DNA of 44,318 nt, taken from contig CAJJPX010000010.1 of the NCBI GenBank assembly GCA_905193755.1, forward strand, positions 1-44,318, in the 5' to 3' direction. The notes under the pieces are model-generated. The model saw only the letters and a program-made list of their open reading frames with translations. It had not been told where the DNA came from and did not search any database. The position numbers and the translations under genes are program-made. The stretch comes from an uncultured Clostridium sp. (lineage in GTDB: Bacteria > Bacillota_I > Bacilli_A > RF39 > UBA660). This document shows positions 14,331 to 22,928 of the stretch, piece by piece. Numbering within the stretch: the stretch's first letter is position 1; each line of letters begins with the position of its first letter.

Positions 14331-16976
14331 ATGAAAAAAGATTATGAATATTTAGATAGTAAGAAAGTTTTAAAAGAACTTAAAACTTCTCTTAATGGGC
14401 TTAGTGAAAGAGAAGCAAAATATAGACTAAAAGATTATGGGTTAAATGAACTTCCTAAAGAAAAACAAAAAAGTATTTTTGAAGTTTTTTTGGGTTCAAT
14501 AAACGATCCTATAATATATGTGTTGGTTGTAGCTGCTATACTTTCTTTTATTGTTAGTGAAGTGCTAGATGGTTTTGCGATTATATTTATTATTATGGTA
14601 GATGCTGTTGTTTCAACTATTCAAGAAATTAAAGCCGAAAAAAATAGTGAAGCACTTAAGAATTTAATTAAGGTTAAAGTTAAAGTTGTTCGTGAAAATA
14701 AACATTATGAAATTGATTCATCATATTTAGTTCCTGGTGATATTATAATTGTTGAACCTGGAACAAAAGTATCTAGTGATGCAAGAATAATAAATAGTAA
14801 CAATCTTACTGTTGATGAGTCTGTTCTTACTGGTGAAAGTATTGGCGTAGCCAAGAGTAATGAAGCTTCTTCATTAAGTGATGATAATAAAAAGTGTATG
14901 ATATATGCTGGTACTTCTGTATTAACTGGTAGAGCAATAGCTGTTGTTACTGCGACTGGTATAGATACTGAAGTAGGAAAGATTGCTGAAAAAGTTACTA
15001 CTACTGAAGAGAGTAAATCACCTCTTACAATAAGAATGGAAAAGTTTTCTAAACAAATTACATTATTAATAGTTGGAATAGCAATAATAATTGGTTGTGT
15101 TCTTATATATAAAGAGTATCATTTTATGGATATATTCTTAGCAGTAGTTGCTCTTGCGGTATCAGCTATGCCTGAGGGATTACCACTTTCTTTAACTCTT
15201 GCACTTACCATTGGATCAAATAAGATGGGTAAGAGAAATGTAATAGTTAAAAAACTTAATTCAGTGGAGAGTCTTGGTAGTTGCACTGTGATTGCTAGTG
15301 ATAAAACTGGAACTCTTACAGTAAATGAACAAACTGCTAAAAAAATATTACTTCCTAATGGTGAAACATTTTTAATAGATGGTAATGGTTATAATGATAG
15401 TGGTAAAGTTGTGCCTGTAGGAGATGCTAATATGGCTAATGCTAAATATATTGCAACTCTTGGTGTAATAAACAATGAATCTATGCTTGAAAAAGTAAAA
15501 GGTAAATGGGATAAATTTGGAGATTCAATAGATATAGCATTCTTAGCATTAGGTAGAAAACTTGGAATACATAATTCTGAATTTAAAAAAATATATGATA
15601 TACCATATGAATCAGAAAAGAAATATAGCGCAGTATTTTATAGAATAGATGGTGATGTGTTATGTACAGCTAAAGGTTCAGTTGAAACGATACTTGAATT
15701 TTGTAAATATAGTTATGAAGATGGGGAAAAAGTAAAATTAAATAAAGAAAAAATATTAAAACAAAATGAAGAATTAGCATCTAATGGATACAGAGTAATT
15801 GCTTTGTGTGATGGAGATGTTGCATTAAAAGAAAAATATGGTGAAAGTGATGTTAAGAATCTTAACTTCATAGGATTAGTTGGTTTTATAGATCCAGTTA
15901 GAAAAGAAGCAGTAGGTGCAATAAAGAAGTGTAAAACTGCTGGAATAAAGGTTCTTATGATTACTGGAGATCACGCATTAACTGCTTATGCGATAGCTAA
16001 AGATTTAAATATAGTTAGTAGTCGTGATGAAGTAGTTACTGGAAGTGATTTGGATTTTTATTCAGATAATGATGAAAAGTTTGATAGATTTGTAGAAGGT
16101 AAAAAAGTATTTGCTAGAGTTACACCTTTACAAAAATTAAAAATAGTTGAATCATTACAACGTCAAGGTGAATTTGTAGCTGTAACAGGAGATGGTGTAA
16201 ATGATGCTCCTGCAATTAAGGTTGCTAATATTGGTGTTGCTATGGGAAGTGGAACTGACGTAGCTAAAGAAACTGCAAACATGATTATAATTGATGATAA
16301 TTTTTCATCAATAGTTGCTGGAATTGAAGAAGGTAGAAATGCATACTCAAATATTAGAAAAATATGTTTGATGTTACTTTCTTGTGGACTTGCTGAAGTA
16401 TTATTCTTTGTGTTATCAATTGCTTTTGATTTACCAATGCCTTTAGTAGCAATTCAATTATTATGGTTAAATTTAGTAACAGATGGTCTTCAAGATATGG
16501 CTCTTTCATTTGAAAGAGAAACTGATACGATAATGAAAGAAAAACCAAGAAGTACTAAAGAAAGTTTATTTGAAAAAGAACTAGTAAAACAAATATTCTT
16601 AAGTGGTATATTTATTGGTGTACTTGTATTTGCAGTGTGGTATGTACTTATTAATAAATTACATATGGAAGTAGCTCATGCTCGTGGTTATGTTTTAGCA
16701 CTTATGGTATTTATTCAAAATATGCATGTATTAAATTGTAGAAGTGAAAGTAAGAGTGTATTTGAAAATGGATTCAAGCAAAATAAATTTGTATTATTTA
16801 CAATAGTTGGAACAATAATACTACAAATGATAGTTATGGAAGTACCTATTTTATCTAAATTCTTACAAACATACGACGTACCAAACTTACATTTAGTAAT
16901 CTTATTCTTACTATCACTTCCAATTATATTTGTAATGGAAATGTATAAGTATGTAAAAAAGAATAAAAATAAATAG
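14331..16976 (+). CDS. P-type cation-transporting ATPase (type II, Ca2+-like)
   Basis: The 881-residue pump has all core motifs: TGES (167-170) of the actuator domain, the M4 site PEGLP (281-285), the phosphorylated Asp in DKTGT (324-328), the nucleotide-binding KGSVETIL, the hinge TGDGVNDAP, and the M6 sequence LNLVTDGLQD. PEGLP in M4 and NLVTDG in M6 belong to type II pumps (SERCA/PMCA-like Ca2+ or Na+/K+-like). With no heavy-metal domains, Ca2+ extrusion is most likely. The N-terminal LDSKKVLKELKTSLNGLSEREAKYR is the cation-ATPase N domain. It starts at ATG 14331 with AAAGGG upstream and is probably transcribed alone or with the next gene (35 nt gap). Confidence 0.95.
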   Translation: MKKDYEYLDSKKVLKELKTSLNGLSEREAKYRLKDYGLNELPKEKQKSIFEVFLGSINDPIIYVLVVAAILSFIVSEVLDGFAIIFIIMVDAVVSTIQEIKAEKNSEALKNLIKVKVKVVRENKHYEIDSSYLVPGDIIIVEPGTKVSSDARIINSNNLTVDESVLTGESIGVAKSNEASSLSDDNKKCMIYAGTSVLTGRAIAVVTATGIDTEVGKIAEKVTTTEESKSPLTIRMEKFSKQITLLIVGIAIIIGCVLIYKEYHFMDIFLAVVALAVSAMPEGLPLSLTLALTIGSNKMGKRNVIVKKLNSVESLGSCTVIASDKTGTLTVNEQTAKKILLPNGETFLIDGNGYNDSGKVVPVGDANMANAKYIATLGVINNESMLEKVKGKWDKFGDSIDIAFLALGRKLGIHNSEFKKIYDIPYESEKKYSAVFYRIDGDVLCTAKGSVETILEFCKYSYEDGEKVKLNKEKILKQNEELASNGYRVIALCDGDVALKEKYGESDVKNLNFIGLVGFIDPVRKEAVGAIKKCKTAGIKVLMITGDHALTAYAIAKDLNIVSSRDEVVTGSDLDFYSDNDEKFDRFVEGKKVFARVTPLQKLKIVESLQRQGEFVAVTGDGVNDAPAIKVANIGVAMGSGTDVAKETANMIIIDDNFSSIVAGIEEGRNAYSNIRKICLMLLSCGLAEVLFFVLSIAFDLPMPLVAIQLLWLNLVTDGLQDMALSFERETDTIMKEKPRSTKESLFEKELVKQIFLSGIFIGVLVFAVWYVLINKLHMEVAHARGYVLALMVFIQNMHVLNCRSESKSVFENGFKQNKFVLFTIVGTIILQMIVMEVPILSKFLQTYDVPNLHLVILFLLSLPIIFVMEMYKYVKKNKNK

Positions 16977-17011
16977 TCTTTATGATATAATGAAATATAG
17001 GAGAAGAAAAT

Positions 17012-18466
17012 ATGAAGAAGAATATATTGATGCTTATAAATGGTTTTGGTGTAGAACAAAGAGATTCATATGATATATATTCAGCTGAATTGATGCCAAA
17101 TATGGATAAACTTACTAAAGAGGGATTGTTTTCTTCTTTAAGTAGTAAAGATTTAGATTATAAAAGTGGATATAGAAGTTTTAGTATAGGAATCAAAGAA
17201 TCTTTATCATATAGTATTGTTGAGAATAGTTTATCTAATGATTCTTATAAAAATTCACAAGTTCTTAAATATTTATATTCACAACTAGGAACAGAGAGTG
17301 AAACTAAATTACATATATTTTGTTTTTGGGATAATGATAGAACTGTAGAACAATTGTTAACATATTTGAAAGATATGAAATTAAATATTAAAACTAAAAT
17401 CTTTATACATTTAATTATGACTCAGAGATCATTAAATGATTATAAAGATATTGATAGATGTTTTACTACTTTGAATTATGAGTTAGGTGATCAAGTAAAA
17501 CTTGGTGTGGTTGCTGGGGAACAACATTTAGAAAATTTATTGGCTTTTAAGGATTTTATTAAAACATTGGTTGCTGAAGCTGGAGAAAAGTGGAAGGATT
17601 TAAGTAAGAAGACTGATGTTTTATTACAAACTAAGACTATTCCTGCTAAAGCTAGAACTTTTGCTGTTAACCCTGGTTATGGTGTTAATGATGGGGATTT
17701 CTTCTTATTCTTTAATTATTCTAATATTGATGTTACAAGATATATAAAGGAAATAGATGTTCAAAAATATAGAAAGTTAGATTCATCTACTATTAAGGCA
17801 TATTCGTTATTTCCAGTTAAATGTGATGTAAGACAAATACCATTTATGTTTAATTTTGCAGTTTCATCTACGTATGCATTAAAGTCTTTAGAATCAATAG
17901 GTGCTAAAGCTATAGTGCTTGCTGAAAAAGATAAATGTCCATATATAAACTATTATATGACTGGGCTTAGAAATACAGTAAGTGAAAACTTAAAATATTT
18001 ATCTGTTGATGATGGATTTATATATGATCCTGATAAAGTGATTGCTACTATAAAAGCTTATCCACAAGAGTTAATAATTATAAATTATGAAATAGAAACT
18101 TGTAAAAATGTAGGTGAGATTGAAGATAGGTTAAAATCAATTGATGCTGTTATTGGTAAAGTATCTGAATATACTTTGGCAAATAATTATGGATTTTTCT
18201 TGTCATCATTGTATGGTATAGAAAAAGAAATGTATAATAATAAAAATGAATTATGCAAAGTTAATTTTTCAGTAAGAGTTCCGGTTGTTGTTTATGATAA
18301 AGGATTACCTGGTGGTAGTTATTCATTAAATGAAGGAACTACATATGATTTATTTAATGCTATAATACACAATATCAATCCTGTTTTTGAAAATAGTGGT
18401 ATAATAAAAAAGAAATCTGGAATAATGTCAATATTTTTTAAAAAATCTAAGGGGGATAAGAAATGA
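17012..18466 (+). CDS. Degenerate iPGM-like (GpmI superfamily) protein, probably non-catalytic
   Basis: The 484-residue length and order of segments follow cofactor-independent phosphoglycerate mutase. LMLINGFGV aligns with the LDGWG start, MPNMDKLTKEG with TPN-DKL, KSGYRSFSIG with NSEVGH-NIG, FIHLIMTQRSL with H-DGRD, GVVAGEQ with the GR-Y-DRD strand, FFLFFNYSN with FFNFR-D, and ELIIINYEI with the VN-DMVGH strand. The metal and substrate residues are replaced: LDG by ING, DGRD by TQRS, GH by GE, and the TADHG site by LSSLYG; only the nucleophile serine position may be kept. I infer a pseudoenzyme or an altered activity. It overlaps the RDD gene by 4 nt (ATGA), so the two are translationally coupled. 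Confidence 0.65.
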   Translation: MKKNILMLINGFGVEQRDSYDIYSAELMPNMDKLTKEGLFSSLSSKDLDYKSGYRSFSIGIKESLSYSIVENSLSNDSYKNSQVLKYLYSQLGTESETKLHIFCFWDNDRTVEQLLTYLKDMKLNIKTKIFIHLIMTQRSLNDYKDIDRCFTTLNYELGDQVKLGVVAGEQHLENLLAFKDFIKTLVAEAGEKWKDLSKKTDVLLQTKTIPAKARTFAVNPGYGVNDGDFFLFFNYSNIDVTRYIKEIDVQKYRKLDSSTIKAYSLFPVKCDVRQIPFMFNFAVSSTYALKSLESIGAKAIVLAEKDKCPYINYYMTGLRNTVSENLKYLSVDDGFIYDPDKVIATIKAYPQELIIINYEIETCKNVGEIEDRLKSIDAVIGKVSEYTLANNYGFFLSSLYGIEKEMYNNKNELCKVNFSVRVPVVVYDKGLPGGSYSLNEGTTYDLFNAIIHNINPVFENSGIIKKKSGIMSIFFKKSKGDKK

Positions 18467-19062
18467 AAAAAACAACGTTAAGACGATTAGGTGATTATTT
18501 AATGGATACTTTTATTATTCTACTTATAAGCAGTATGTTTGTTAAAATAGAATTTATTAATCCAAAGTATGAAGAATACCAAAAAGTTTATCAAGAATAC
18601 ATTGACTATACTTCTGAAATTAAAAATATAGATGATATACAAAATGATACGAAACTAACTGACTTTTCTTATGATTTAGCCAAAACTGGTGTTGGAACTA
18701 GTATAATATCATTAATAGTTACTACTTTATATTTTGTTGGTTTTCAATATTTAAATAAAGGTCAAACTCTTGGTAAAAAGGTATTTAAAATTAAAGTAGT
18801 AGATGGAGATAATAAACCTGTTAAGTTTTATCAATTATTAGTTAGAAGTTTACTTATAAACAGTATATTAACGTCATTTATTTCTATTATTGCTGTTTCT
18901 TTCTTAAGTAAAGCAGTATATTTTAGAACAATACAATTTACTCAATTATTTGATGTGACTATAGTATGTACTTCATTTATTCTTATGATGTTTAGAGAAG
19001 ATGGAAAAGGACTTCATGATATTCTTATGGGTACTAGAGTAGTATTTGATAATGTTGAATAG
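18463..19062 (+). CDS. RDD-family membrane protein, C-terminal tail cut by a stop
   Basis: The 199-residue protein has the RDD pattern: an N-terminal RRLGDYLMDTFII with Arg and Asp, GQTLGKKVFKIKVVDGDNKPV before the central helix, and LFDVTI...MMFREDGKGLHDILMGTRVV at the end. RDD proteins are small membrane proteins, some implicated in ion exchange. The start overlaps the preceding stop. After TAG (19060-19062) the frame stays open for 25 more codons of Lys/Glu-rich sequence that end at a TAA overlapping the rpiB start, so the present stop probably truncates an older, longer protein. Confidence 0.85.
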   Translation: MKKTTLRRLGDYLMDTFIILLISSMFVKIEFINPKYEEYQKVYQEYIDYTSEIKNIDDIQNDTKLTDFSYDLAKTGVGTSIISLIVTTLYFVGFQYLNKGQTLGKKVFKIKVVDGDNKPVKFYQLLVRSLLINSILTSFISIIAVSFLSKAVYFRTIQFTQLFDVTIVCTSFILMMFREDGKGLHDILMGTRVVFDNVE

Positions 19063-19140
19063 GATATAAAAGAAGCAAAGATAGTAGAAAAAGATGAAAA
19101 AAAGGTTACTAAGAAAAAAACTACTAGAAAGGAGAAATAA
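19063..19140 (+). other. In-frame Lys-rich extension after the RDD stop codon
   Basis: Twenty-five sense codons follow the TAG in the same frame. They are rich in Lys, Glu and Thr (for example KKVTKKKTTRKEK) and finish with TAA at 19138-19140, whose last A begins the rpiB ATG. The rpiB ribosome binding site AAGGAG lies inside the extension. This is the junction expected if the extension was once the true end of the RDD gene. A recent nonsense mutation, stop readthrough or a base error would all fit. Confidence 0.55.
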
Positions 19141-19571
19141 TGAAAATAGGTATAGCTAATGATCATCATGGAGTAGAAGTAAAAGATAAAATAATGAATT
19201 ATCTACATGAAAAGGGTATTGAATGTGTAAATTTTGGCACTAATGATAAAACAAGTGTTGATTATGTTGAATATGCTGTAAAGTTATGTACAGCGGTAAA
19301 TGAAAAAAAAGTTGATTTAGGTATATTAATATGTGGTACTGGAATAGGTATGAGTATTGCGGCTAATAAAATAAAAGGAATTAGATGTGGTAAGGTTACT
19401 ACACCTCGTGAAGCAATGCTTACTAAAGAACATAATATGGCTAATGTGATATCTCTTTCTGAATATACTGAAAATATTGAAGAGATAATAGATGCATTCA
19501 TTAATACTAAAAATTCAACTGAAGCAAGACATATTCAAAGAGTTAAAGAAATTAGTGAATTAGAGGGATAA
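19140..19571 (+). CDS. rpiB: Ribose-5-phosphate isomerase B (RpiB/LacAB family)
   Basis: RpiB interconverts ribose 5-phosphate and ribulose 5-phosphate in the pentose phosphate pathway. The 143-residue protein contains the N-terminal IANDHHGVEVKD phosphate-binding segment, the catalytic Cys65 in ILICGTGIGMSIAANK, and the CG-VTTPREAMLTKEHNMANVISLS segment with the conserved His and Asn. LacA/LacB relatives share this fold, but there are no lac genes nearby. The start codon overlaps the stop of the RDD extension, and the next gene follows after 1 nt. Confidence 0.92.
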   Translation: MKIGIANDHHGVEVKDKIMNYLHEKGIECVNFGTNDKTSVDYVEYAVKLCTAVNEKKVDLGILICGTGIGMSIAANKIKGIRCGKVTTPREAMLTKEHNMANVISLSEYTENIEEIIDAFINTKNSTEARHIQRVKEISELEG

Positions 19572-19572
19572 T

Positions 19573-19965
19573 ATGAATAAAAGTTTATTAAAAATATCAG
19601 GTATTATATCAATAGTTTTAGGTATAATATGTTGTCTTACAATTTTTGGAGCTATAGTTGGTGTTCCACTTATAATTGGTGGTAATAAAATAAAAGATAT
19701 GGCTAATTTAAGTGATAAAGAGTTAATGACTCAGAAAGATACAATACTTATATGGATGGTTGTATTCTTAGTATTCAATCAAATAAGTGGTATTTTATTA
19801 TTAATATTCTATATTGATATGGATGGAAGTTTTAGTAATACATTCAACAATACTAAAAGTAATAATAAGTATGATGAATTAGAGAAACTAAAAAAATTAT
19901 ATGATGATAAAGTATTGACTAAAGAAGAGTTTGAAACTGAAAAAGAAAAAATACTTAATAAATAA
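19573..19965 (+). CDS. Two-helix membrane protein with C-terminal SHOCT domain
   Basis: The 130-residue protein has two or three hydrophobic helices (about 8-37 and 57-83), an Asn/Ser-rich linker, and a C-terminal SHOCT helix pair (LEKLKKLYDDKVLTKEEFETEKEKIL). SHOCT is a short oligomerisation module of unknown function often found at the ends of small membrane proteins. It follows rpiB by one base with GAGGG as ribosome binding site and is the last gene of the unit. Confidence 0.85.
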   Translation: MNKSLLKISGIISIVLGIICCLTIFGAIVGVPLIIGGNKIKDMANLSDKELMTQKDTILIWMVVFLVFNQISGILLLIFYIDMDGSFSNTFNNTKSNNKYDELEKLKKLYDDKVLTKEEFETEKEKILNK

Positions 19966-19990
19966 CATTATAGAAATATAATGTTTTTTT
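19964..19990 (+). terminator. Terminator after the SHOCT gene
   Basis: AACATTATA-GAAA-TATAATGTT followed by a T run. Confidence 0.85.
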
Positions 19991-20039
19991 ATGAATAATT
20001 TTTATAAAAAGGTTCACTCTATTATTAGGAGAGTGAAAA

Positions 20040-20672
20040 ATGAGTAAATATTCTAAAGTATTATTACCAACATTTTATATTGGTATAGTTGCAGTAATGG
20101 TTTTATGTGTTATGCTGGTTGTATCTGGTGTTAAATCATTTATAGTTGAGAGAGAAGATATGAAATATACTCTTGATAATGTTTTTGATGAAAATACTAA
20201 GACAGTTGTTAAAACTGAAAATAATAGTATAGTAAAACCATTTATAGCTGAAACTGTTAAAGTAGGAAAATATTTTTATGATTTTGAGTCTGATGAAAAG
20301 AAACAACAAAGTTCACTAATATTATTTGAAGATACATATATGCAGAATAATGGTGTTGATTATATTGATACTAAAGATTTTGATGTTGTTTCTATATTAG
20401 ATGGTGAAGTTGTTTCAATTGAAGACAGTGATGTTTATGGTAAAGTTGTAACTATTAAGCATAATGATAACTTAAAATCAGTATATTCTAATGTAACAGG
20501 TGTACTTGTAAATGTTGGTTATAAAATAAGTCAAGGTGAAGTATTTGCGATGAGTAGTAAATCTAAAATATCAGCTGATGAAAATTCAATGTTACATTTT
20601 GAAGTGTATTATAAAGGAAATGCTATTGATCCTGAAAATATGTATACGATGGCAGTTAGTGATTTTGAATAA
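20040..20672 (+). CDS. Membrane-anchored degenerate M23 (LytM/SpoIIQ-like) protein
   Basis: The 210-residue protein has one N-terminal membrane helix (about 8-32) and an extracellular LytM/M23 fold (about 95-205) with the recognisable strands VVSILDGEVVSIED, GKVVTIKHND, VGYKISQGEVFAMS and LHFEVYYKGNAIDPENM. In active M23 peptidases the first zinc site reads H-x-GID; here it is NNGVDY, and the HLHFE motif is MLHFEV, so the zinc set is incomplete. SpoIIQ of spore formers is a similar anchored LytM protein with a lost ligand. I infer a structural or scaffolding role. It is monocistronic with AGGAG and its own terminator. Confidence 0.75.
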   Translation: MSKYSKVLLPTFYIGIVAVMVLCVMLVVSGVKSFIVEREDMKYTLDNVFDENTKTVVKTENNSIVKPFIAETVKVGKYFYDFESDEKKQQSSLILFEDTYMQNNGVDYIDTKDFDVVSILDGEVVSIEDSDVYGKVVTIKHNDNLKSVYSNVTGVLVNVGYKISQGEVFAMSSKSKISADENSMLHFEVYYKGNAIDPENMYTMAVSDFE

Positions 20673-20694
20673 AGGATATAAAATGTCCTTTTTT
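20671..20694 (+). terminator. Terminator of the M23-like gene
   Basis: AAAGGA and TCCTTT arms (with a weak inner stem) overlap the stop codon and are followed by a T run. Confidence 0.7.
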
Positions 20695-20706
20695 CTTGGC
20701 TTTTCA

Positions 20707-20735
20707 TTGAAAATGTAGAGCTAGAGTGGTATTAT
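20707..20735 (+). promoter_or_regulatory. Promoter of agrA-agrC
   Basis: TTGAAA (20707-20712), a 17-nt spacer and TATTAT (20730-20735). No ATGACA box is seen here, unlike the agrB and csp promoters, so basal expression seems likely. Confidence 0.65.
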
Positions 20736-20764
20736 TAAGGTGTACATATTAAAAGGAGACTATA

Positions 20765-21481
20765 ATGATTAATTATGTGGTTGTGGATGATAATAACACC
20801 CATAGAAAAAGAGTAGTTAATGCTATTATTAGTAAAATGATGAGTAATCAAATTGAATTTAATATTAAAGAATTTGATGACTATTCTCCTGGACTCTTAA
20901 ATTATATTAAAGACGAAAGAAGAAACACTGTGTATATTCTAGATTTAGAATTACCTAGTGGAGATGGTATCGACATAGCAAGATACATAAGAAATGACTG
21001 TAATAATTGGATAAGTCCTATAATTATTGTTACTGCTCATACTTCGCTTTATTATGAAGTTTATAAACAAAGATTACAATTATTAGATTTTATTGGTAAA
21101 TGTAATTCTGTAGAAGATGGAATATTTGAAAATATAGATATTTGTCTTAGAATGTTAAGTGTAGAAAGAGTATATAGATATACATATAAAAGTGTTGAAC
21201 ATGCTATTCCTATAAATGATATTGATTATATAATTAGAGAAGGTAGACAAACTAAAATTATTACTTCGAATGATGAATATTATCAAAATATTTCCATTAG
21301 AGAAATTAAAGATTTTTTACCTAAATATTTTATATGTTCAAATAAAGGAGTATTAATAAATTATAAGAATATTGATAGAATAGATTGGAATAATAACAAA
21401 GTTTATTTTAAAGATGGCAATTCTGAGTACTTAGTATCTCGTAGTCATAAAAAGGAGATAAGTGAGTATGAATTGGTATGA
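20765..21481 (+). CDS. agrA: AgrA-like LytTR response regulator
   Basis: The 238-residue protein has a receiver domain (about 1-120) with the acidic pair VDDN and the phosphoacceptor Asp60 (YILDLELPSGDGID), TAH as the conserved Thr site, and a later Lys. A C-terminal LytTR DNA-binding domain (about 135-235; IREGRQTKIIT, FICSNKGVLINYKNIDRI, VSRSHKKEI) follows. This is the AgrA/ComE class, which binds two direct repeats spaced two helical turns apart. It overlaps the sensor kinase gene and forms a two-component pair with it. Candidate target sites lie at 23594-23690. Confidence 0.93.
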   Translation: MINYVVVDDNNTHRKRVVNAIISKMMSNQIEFNIKEFDDYSPGLLNYIKDERRNTVYILDLELPSGDGIDIARYIRNDCNNWISPIIIVTAHTSLYYEVYKQRLQLLDFIGKCNSVEDGIFENIDICLRMLSVERVYRYTYKSVEHAIPINDIDYIIREGRQTKIITSNDEYYQNISIREIKDFLPKYFICSNKGVLINYKNIDRIDWNNNKVYFKDGNSEYLVSRSHKKEISEYELV

Positions 21482-22769
21482 TTATGGTATTTATTGTTTT
21501 TTCGCGTTTTTAATGATGATTATATCAGGTATATGTTATGATAGTTTAACCATTTATAAGAAAATTAATATAAATATAAAAGATATTCTTATATCAATTA
21601 TGGCAAGTATATTGATAACGGTTAATACATATTCTAATAATGGATATTCTAGAGCTTTAATTTCATATGTAATTATAATGATATCGTTTTATTTGATGAA
21701 GGATGATAAATTTAACAATTTTATAATTAAAGGCACTATTTATTATATTTTGATATTATTATCTGAAACATTTTTATCAATAATATTTGTTGGATTAAAA
21801 ATAATTGATATAGATTATTTAGATGGAAGTGTTCTTTTTAAATCGTTGTTTTCAATTGCTGTAGTAGCCACTATTTATGGTTTTTTATCTATAAATAAAG
21901 TAAAGATGATTGTACAAAAAATAATTAATATATTAGATCGTCCTTTTATAACAGCATTTGTGTTGATTTTAAGTATATTGTCTATTGCTGGTGTATCTTA
22001 TAGATTTGTGAATAGTTTATCTACAAAAATATATTTAGAAAGTATATTATTATTTTTATTTTTTGCATTATTAATATATTTAATACTTTATAATAGATAT
22101 ATGGTTACTAAAGAAGTTAAGAAAACTGTAGAATTATTAAATGCTATAACTGTGTATGAAAAAAGAATAGATGAAGATAGAATAATTAGGCATGAAATGT
22201 TAAATAACTTATTAGCATTAAAGAGTTTTAGTGATAAAAATAGTGATGATTTTGATAAAACTTTAGATGAGTTTATTATGTCTTGTAGTAATAAATCCGT
22301 TGGTATTAAAAATATTTATAAATTACCTACTGGTTTGAAGGGTATGATTTATTATAAAATAAATTCTTTAGATAATAAAAAATATAATTATAATGTAAAT
22401 ATATCAAAACAAGTTAATATTAAGTTAGAGAAAGAGAATTATAAAGAATATATTTCATTATGTAAAATTTTAGGAATAGTATTAGATAATGCTATTGAAG
22501 CGTGTGAAAAGACTAAAGAAAGATTTCTTACAATAGATATTTATAATGAAAAAGGTAATGTTGTTATCGATATTGAAAATTCATACAAAGATAAAATTAA
22601 AGATATTAATAAGCTTTATAGTAAGAATTATTCTAGTAAAGGGAATAATAGAGTTCTTGGATTACATGTGGCTAAAATGTTACTTAAAAATAGTAAGTAT
22701 TTAGAGATGCATCAAGAAATAATGAATAATATATTTGTTACTAGAATTTTTATCAAACAAAAAATCTAG
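21468..22769 (+). CDS. agrC: AgrC-like peptide-sensing histidine kinase
   Basis: The N-terminal half (about 1-205) holds six or seven membrane helices that would form the peptide sensor. The cytoplasmic part has the H-box DRIIRHEMLNNLLAL (His about 242) and a GHKL ATPase with LGIVLDNAIEAC (N box) and SSKGNNRVLGLHV (G box). This is the AgrC/ComD (HPK10) architecture. I start it at ATG 21468, ten nt from AAGGAG; a GTG at 21462 is too close. The gene overlaps the end of agrA. The putative ligand is the 38-residue peptide encoded just beyond its terminator on the other strand. Confidence 0.92.
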   Translation: MNWYDYGIYCFFAFLMMIISGICYDSLTIYKKININIKDILISIMASILITVNTYSNNGYSRALISYVIIMISFYLMKDDKFNNFIIKGTIYYILILLSETFLSIIFVGLKIIDIDYLDGSVLFKSLFSIAVVATIYGFLSINKVKMIVQKIINILDRPFITAFVLILSILSIAGVSYRFVNSLSTKIYLESILLFLFFALLIYLILYNRYMVTKEVKKTVELLNAITVYEKRIDEDRIIRHEMLNNLLALKSFSDKNSDDFDKTLDEFIMSCSNKSVGIKNIYKLPTGLKGMIYYKINSLDNKKYNYNVNISKQVNIKLEKENYKEYISLCKILGIVLDNAIEACEKTKERFLTIDIYNEKGNVVIDIENSYKDKIKDINKLYSKNYSSKGNNRVLGLHVAKMLLKNSKYLEMHQEIMNNIFVTRIFIKQKI

Positions 22770-22785
22770 TTTTCCTAGATTTTTT
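22759..22785. terminator. Bidirectional terminator between agrC and agrD
   Basis: AAAAAATCTAG-TTTTC-CTAGATTTTTT has U tails in both directions. It overlaps the agrC stop and lies 26 nt beyond the agrD stop. Confidence 0.85.
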
Positions 22786-22811
22786 ACTTTTTATTGAATT
22801 ATAGATATAAG

Positions 22812-22928
22812 TTATAAAAGTGATTCTGGCATTTCTGGTTCATCGATGTATGCTAGAATACATCCTGAAGTTGCAACAGTAGCTAAGAATGCTCCGATTG
22901 TAGCAGTAATAGTAGCAAATAATTTCAT
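22812..22928 (-). CDS. agrD: AgrD-like autoinducing peptide precursor
   Basis: This 38-residue ORF starts with ATG 22928, overlapping the AgrB stop (ATGA) with GGAGG upstream. It has the three parts of AgrD: an amphipathic leader (MKLFATITATIGAFLATVA), a Cys-containing core (TSGCILAYI) and an acidic recognition tail (DEPEMPESLL). The DEPExP tail is the conserved signal for AgrB cleavage. The pheromone would be a thiolactone through the single Cys. If cut just before the Asp, the ring is six residues (CILAYI); if after Tyr, the usual five. A dedicated AgrB upstream and AgrA/AgrC opposite support the assignment. Confidence 0.9.
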   Translation of the reverse strand: MKLFATITATIGAFLATVATSGCILAYIDEPEMPESLL

